Below, one piece after another: positions 6,315 through 8,068 of a DNA stretch of 8,068 bases. The notes below the pieces were generated by a model. That model saw only the letters and a program-made list of their open reading frames with translations, had not been told where the DNA came from and did not search any database. The stretch is from Candidatus Kuenenia stuttgartensis (lineage in GTDB: Bacteria > Bacteroidota > Bacteroidia > Chitinophagales > Chitinophagaceae): positions 1-8,068 of the forward strand of contig CALQJH020000085.1 in assembly GCA_943330835.2 (NCBI GenBank), read 5' to 3'. The stretch's first letter is position 1; each line of letters opens with the position of its first letter. A program made the position numbers and the translations under genes.

Positions 6315-7265
6315 ATGAATAAAACAGCTAAAATATTTGTAGCAGGTCATCGTGGAATGGTTGGATCTGCCATCCATACAAGTCTGTTGAAAAAAGGGTA
6401 TGACAATATTGTATATCGTACGTCTAAAGAATTGGATTTACGAAACCAGCAGGCAGTAGCGGATTTTTTTGAAATGGAAAAACCAACTTATGTAATAGAT
6501 GCAGCTGCGAGAGTAGGAGGAATTTTGGCAAATAATAATTATCCGTACCAATTTCTCATGGATAATCTTCAGATTCAAAGTAACCTGATGAGCAGTGCAT
6601 TAAATAATGGCGTTGAAAAATTTATTTTCCTAGGCAGCTCTTGTATTTATCCAAAGCTTGCCCCACAGCCTTTAAAAGAAGAATACTTGCTGACCTCTTC
6701 TCTTGAGCCAACAAATGAATGGTATGCATTGGCAAAAATTACAGGTGTTAAAACCTGTGAGGCTATCCGTAAACAATTTGGCAAGGATTATCTTTGTTTG
6801 ATGCCTACTAATACTTACGGTCAGCATGATAATTTTGATTTACAAACATCTCATGTATTGCCAGCAATGATCAGAAAATTTCATGAAGCAAAAATGAATA
6901 ACCATGCGCCGGTAACTTTGTGGGGAACCGGTGTTGCCATGCGTGAGTTTATCCATGTTAATGATTTTGCTGATGCTGTATTATTTGCCTTTGAAAATAA
7001 TTTAGCTGAACATCTTTATAATGTAGGTACAGGAGTTGATTTAACCATCAAAGAACTTGCAATGGTTATTCAAAAAACTGTTGGGCATGAAGGTGAAATT
7101 ATTTGGGATGCATCAAAGCCTGATGGCACTCCACGAAAATTACTCGATGTGTCAAAACTTAGCCATGCCGGTTGGAATGCCAGGATTTCACTTGAAGAAG
7201 GTTTGAAAGAAACATACGCCTGGTTTTTAGAAAATGCAGATGAATTAAGACAGGTGAAGATCTAG
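6315..7265 (+). CDS. fcl: GDP-L-fucose synthase (GDP-4-keto-6-deoxymannose 3,5-epimerase/4-reductase)
   Basis: This cytoplasmic SDR enzyme turns GDP-4-keto-6-deoxy-D-mannose plus NADPH into GDP-L-fucose, the fucose donor for surface glycans. The 316-residue length is typical. It shows the NADP-binding GHRGMVG (11-17), Ser108 and Cys110 in GSSCIYP, the Tyr137-x3-Lys141 pair in NEWYALAK, and His180 in QTSHVLPAMIRKFHEA. These correspond, one position on, to the catalytic Ser107, Cys109, Tyr136, Lys140 and His179 of the E. coli enzyme. MPTNTYGQHDNF, LWGTGVAMREFIHVNDFADA and the C-terminal DGTPRKLLDVSKL match the sugar-nucleotide-binding half. Its usual partner gmd (GDP-mannose 4,6-dehydratase) is not in the window, and no glycosyltransferases flank it, so it is a solitary copy here. 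It has its own promoter and a strong terminator, so it is probably monocistronic. Confidence 0.96.
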   Translation: MNKTAKIFVAGHRGMVGSAIHTSLLKKGYDNIVYRTSKELDLRNQQAVADFFEMEKPTYVIDAAARVGGILANNNYPYQFLMDNLQIQSNLMSSALNNGVEKFIFLGSSCIYPKLAPQPLKEEYLLTSSLEPTNEWYALAKITGVKTCEAIRKQFGKDYLCLMPTNTYGQHDNFDLQTSHVLPAMIRKFHEAKMNNHAPVTLWGTGVAMREFIHVNDFADAVLFAFENNLAEHLYNVGTGVDLTIKELAMVIQKTVGHEGEIIWDASKPDGTPRKLLDVSKLSHAGWNARISLEEGLKETYAWFLENADELRQVKI

Positions 7266-7355
7266 TTTAGGGCTATCGGTCCATAATAGTAAACGTTTCT
7301 GAAAAGTTTCAGCCCCCACCAAAAAAAATAAATTTCTGAATCATTGAATCTAAAT

Positions 7356-7389
7356 AACTAAAAAATCCGCAGTAGCGGATTTTTTAGTT
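7356..7389. terminator. Bidirectional intrinsic terminator shared by fcl and tRNA-Gln
   Basis: A perfect 15-bp inverted repeat, AACTAAAAAATCCGC (7356-7370) and its complement (7375-7389), encloses the loop AGTA. The A-run on one side and T-run on the other make it U-tailed on both strands. It lies 90 bases after the fcl stop and starts just one base beyond the tRNA discriminator base, so it can end transcription from both sides. Confidence 0.85.
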
Positions 7390-7390
7390 G

Positions 7391-7461
7391 TTGGGTTACT
7401 AGGATTCGAACCTAGACAGACAGAATCAAAATCTGTAGTGCTACCTTTACACAATAACCCA
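7391..7461 (-). tRNA. tRNA-Gln (anticodon UUG)
   Basis: Read on the minus strand all arms fold. The acceptor TGGGTTA pairs with TAACCCA, leaving discriminator A. The D stem is GTGT/GCAC with loop AAAGGTA, and the anticodon stem ACAGA/TCTGT has loop TTTTGAT, giving anticodon TTG (plus-strand bases 7427-7429). A 4-base variable loop precedes the T arm CTAGG-TTCGAAT-CCTAG. U1-A72 and the UUG anticodon are typical of tRNA-Gln. The total is 71 bases. CCA is not encoded (the next bases read CAA), so it must be added by the CCA-adding enzyme. It appears to be a single tRNA transcribed alone. Confidence 0.97.
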
Positions 7462-7468
7462 ATCATTT

Positions 7469-7488
7469 TCCAAAATGGTAATTTTGGA
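7469..7488 (-). repeat. Perfect inverted repeat in the tRNA-Gln leader
   Basis: TCCAAAAT and ATTTTGGA form an 8-bp perfect stem around a 4-base loop (7477-7480). It lies between the -7 box (ending at 7492) and the mature tRNA 5' end (7461), covering or just following the expected transcript start. It could be a leader hairpin removed by RNase P, a DNA operator, or chance in AT-rich DNA. Confidence 0.5.
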
Positions 7489-7502
7489 TTGCAAAAATAA
7501 GG
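7489..7502 (-). repeat. 14-base direct repeat at a -7 box, copy 2
   Basis: This is identical to 6021-6034 (CCTTATTTTTGCAA on the minus strand) and holds the tRNA-Gln -7 box in the same relative orientation. The identity stops at both ends (flanking bases differ), which fits promoter similarity and not a longer duplication. Confidence 0.7.
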
Positions 7503-7522
7503 GTTTACAAAGATGTTCCAAA
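7492..7522 (-). promoter_or_regulatory. tRNA-Gln promoter
   Basis: On the minus strand TTTG (7522-7519), a 19-base spacer and TATTTTTG (7499-7492) make the best full match in the window to the Bacteroidota TTTG-N19-TAnnTTTG promoter. The start would be near 7485, about 25 bases before the mature tRNA. Confidence 0.7.
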
Positions 7523-7588
7523 AGAAATTTAAAACTAATTAATTGTAAGAAAAAGCCTCCCGTATCAAATGCTTAAATCCATATCTGC

Positions 7589-8068
7589 TCAAGCTTCAGC
7601 ATCTTCCGTTTCTTTCATATTTTTAATCAAATCCAATGCCTCAGAAACTACATCGCACATTATTGTGACTAAAGAACCTGGTTTAGCTGTATTGTAAGCA
7701 TATGAAATAGCCTCCTTTTCATTGTAAATAATTGTAATAGGAATGTCTTTTGTTTTGGTTTCGTTGATACCTTCTACAAGTAAATCTACAATTGATGCTG
7801 CTGTTCTTCCTCTTAAATGTTTGTCTTGTCTGATGATAATCTCATCAAAATGCTTGCCTGATATTCTGCCCAATTCTCTAATGTCATCATCTCTTCTGTC
7901 ACCTGTGCCACTAATAATACCGACTTTAGGTTCCCCATCCATTTTACTCACAAAATCACAGAGGTATTCAAGGCCTGCTGGATTATGAGCAAAATCTACC
8001 AGAAATTTGAATTTTTTGAAATCGAACATGTTTAATCTTCCTGGAGTTTGTGATACGGAAGGAATGAA
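7589..8068 (-). CDS. cphA: Cyanophycin synthetase, C-terminal part (Mur-ligase-like domain), partial
   Basis: CphA builds cyanophycin, a polymer with an aspartate backbone and arginine side chains, using ATP. The frame ends in TGA at 7589-7591 and stays open to the right edge, so the ATG at 8029 is internal: the preceding codons read FIPSVSQTPGRLN and continue into the family pattern. About 159 residues of an expected 870-900 are seen. They match the end of the Mur-ligase-like half: TPGR-N-FDF, then LVDFAHNPAGLEYL, IISGTGDRRDDDIRELGRI, FDEIIIRQDKHLRGRT and AKPGSLVTIMCD. In Mur ligases the DxAHNP and GxGDRR segments belong to the C-terminal amino-acid-binding domain. The ATP-grasp half, and any neighbouring cphB or second cphA, lie beyond the edge. 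The tail MKETEDAEA is acidic. MurE and folylpolyglutamate synthase are relatives, but the RQDK-LRGRT run favours CphA. Confidence 0.9.
   Translation of the reverse strand, partial: FIPSVSQTPGRLNMFDFKKFKFLVDFAHNPAGLEYLCDFVSKMDGEPKVGIISGTGDRRDDDIRELGRISGKHFDEIIIRQDKHLRGRTAASIVDLLVEGINETKTKDIPITIIYNEKEAISYAYNTAKPGSLVTIMCDVVSEALDLIKNMKETEDAEA

Noticed and set aside
7270..7315. GGGCT/AGCCC and CTGAAA/TTTCAG pairings just after fcl as a first terminator or RNA structure
   Set aside because: The two pairings compete for the same bases, the stems are short, and there is a much better terminator 40 bases on.
7391..7461. tRNA-Gln 3' end as an integration (att) site
   Set aside because: No repeat of the tRNA 3' end, integrase or foreign-looking genes are seen in the window.
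7743..7988. 81-codon plus-strand frame opposite cphA
   Set aside because: It mirrors the conserved Mur-ligase motifs on the minus strand and has no independent support.
8027..8029. ATG at 8029 as the start of a small 146-residue protein
   Set aside because: The frame stays open upstream to the edge, and the added residues (SQTPGRLN) continue the CphA family pattern, so this Met is internal.

Overview
The window looks like an ordinary chromosomal stretch from a Bacteroidota bacterium, most likely of the Chitinophagaceae/Sphingobacteriia type. The DNA is AT-rich, and most genes have AT-rich leaders without a Shine-Dalgarno sequence. Several upstream regions carry the Bacteroidota -7 box TAnnTTTG, in places with a TTG/TTTG -33 element. 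The protein families also fit: a secreted gliding-associated type surface protein, a Bacteroidota-type LolA-like protein, an alpha-oxoamine synthase resembling sphingolipid/sulfonolipid enzymes, and cyanophycin synthetase. The genus assignment is inference.

Layout. At the left edge, on the minus strand, is the N-terminus of a large Cys-containing secreted protein (261 down to beyond 1). It starts 29 bases after the end of mutS (2900 to 291, minus) and has a strong AAGGAG ribosome site. A long AT-rich gap (2901-3377) separates mutS from the divergent lolA-like gene (3378-4040, plus). lolA converges on ubiX (4614 to 4054, minus) with only 13 bases between the stops. Upstream of ubiX on the same strand lies a PLP-dependent alpha-oxoamine synthase (5988 to 4735). 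A second divergent spacer (5989-6314) leads into fcl, GDP-L-fucose synthase (6315-7265, plus). fcl is followed by a perfect 15-bp hairpin (7356-7389) that also sits right behind the 3' end of tRNA-Gln(UUG) on the minus strand (7461 to 7391), so it probably terminates both. The right edge holds the C-terminal part of cyanophycin synthetase (minus, beyond 8068 down to 7589).

How the genes relate. They do not form one pathway. mutS is DNA repair, lolA is lipoprotein or envelope trafficking, ubiX makes prenylated FMN, fcl makes GDP-L-fucose for surface glycans, the alpha-oxoamine synthase probably makes a long-chain amino-ketone lipid precursor, and cphA makes a nitrogen/carbon reserve polymer. 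Three or four touch the cell envelope, but co-location is not evidence of joint function. I found no mobile element, CRISPR array, phage gene or defence system, and no convincing undescribed system. The most worthwhile leads are the substrate of the oxoamine synthase, the presence of cyanophycin synthesis, the mutS-linked secreted protein, and several promoter and leader details.
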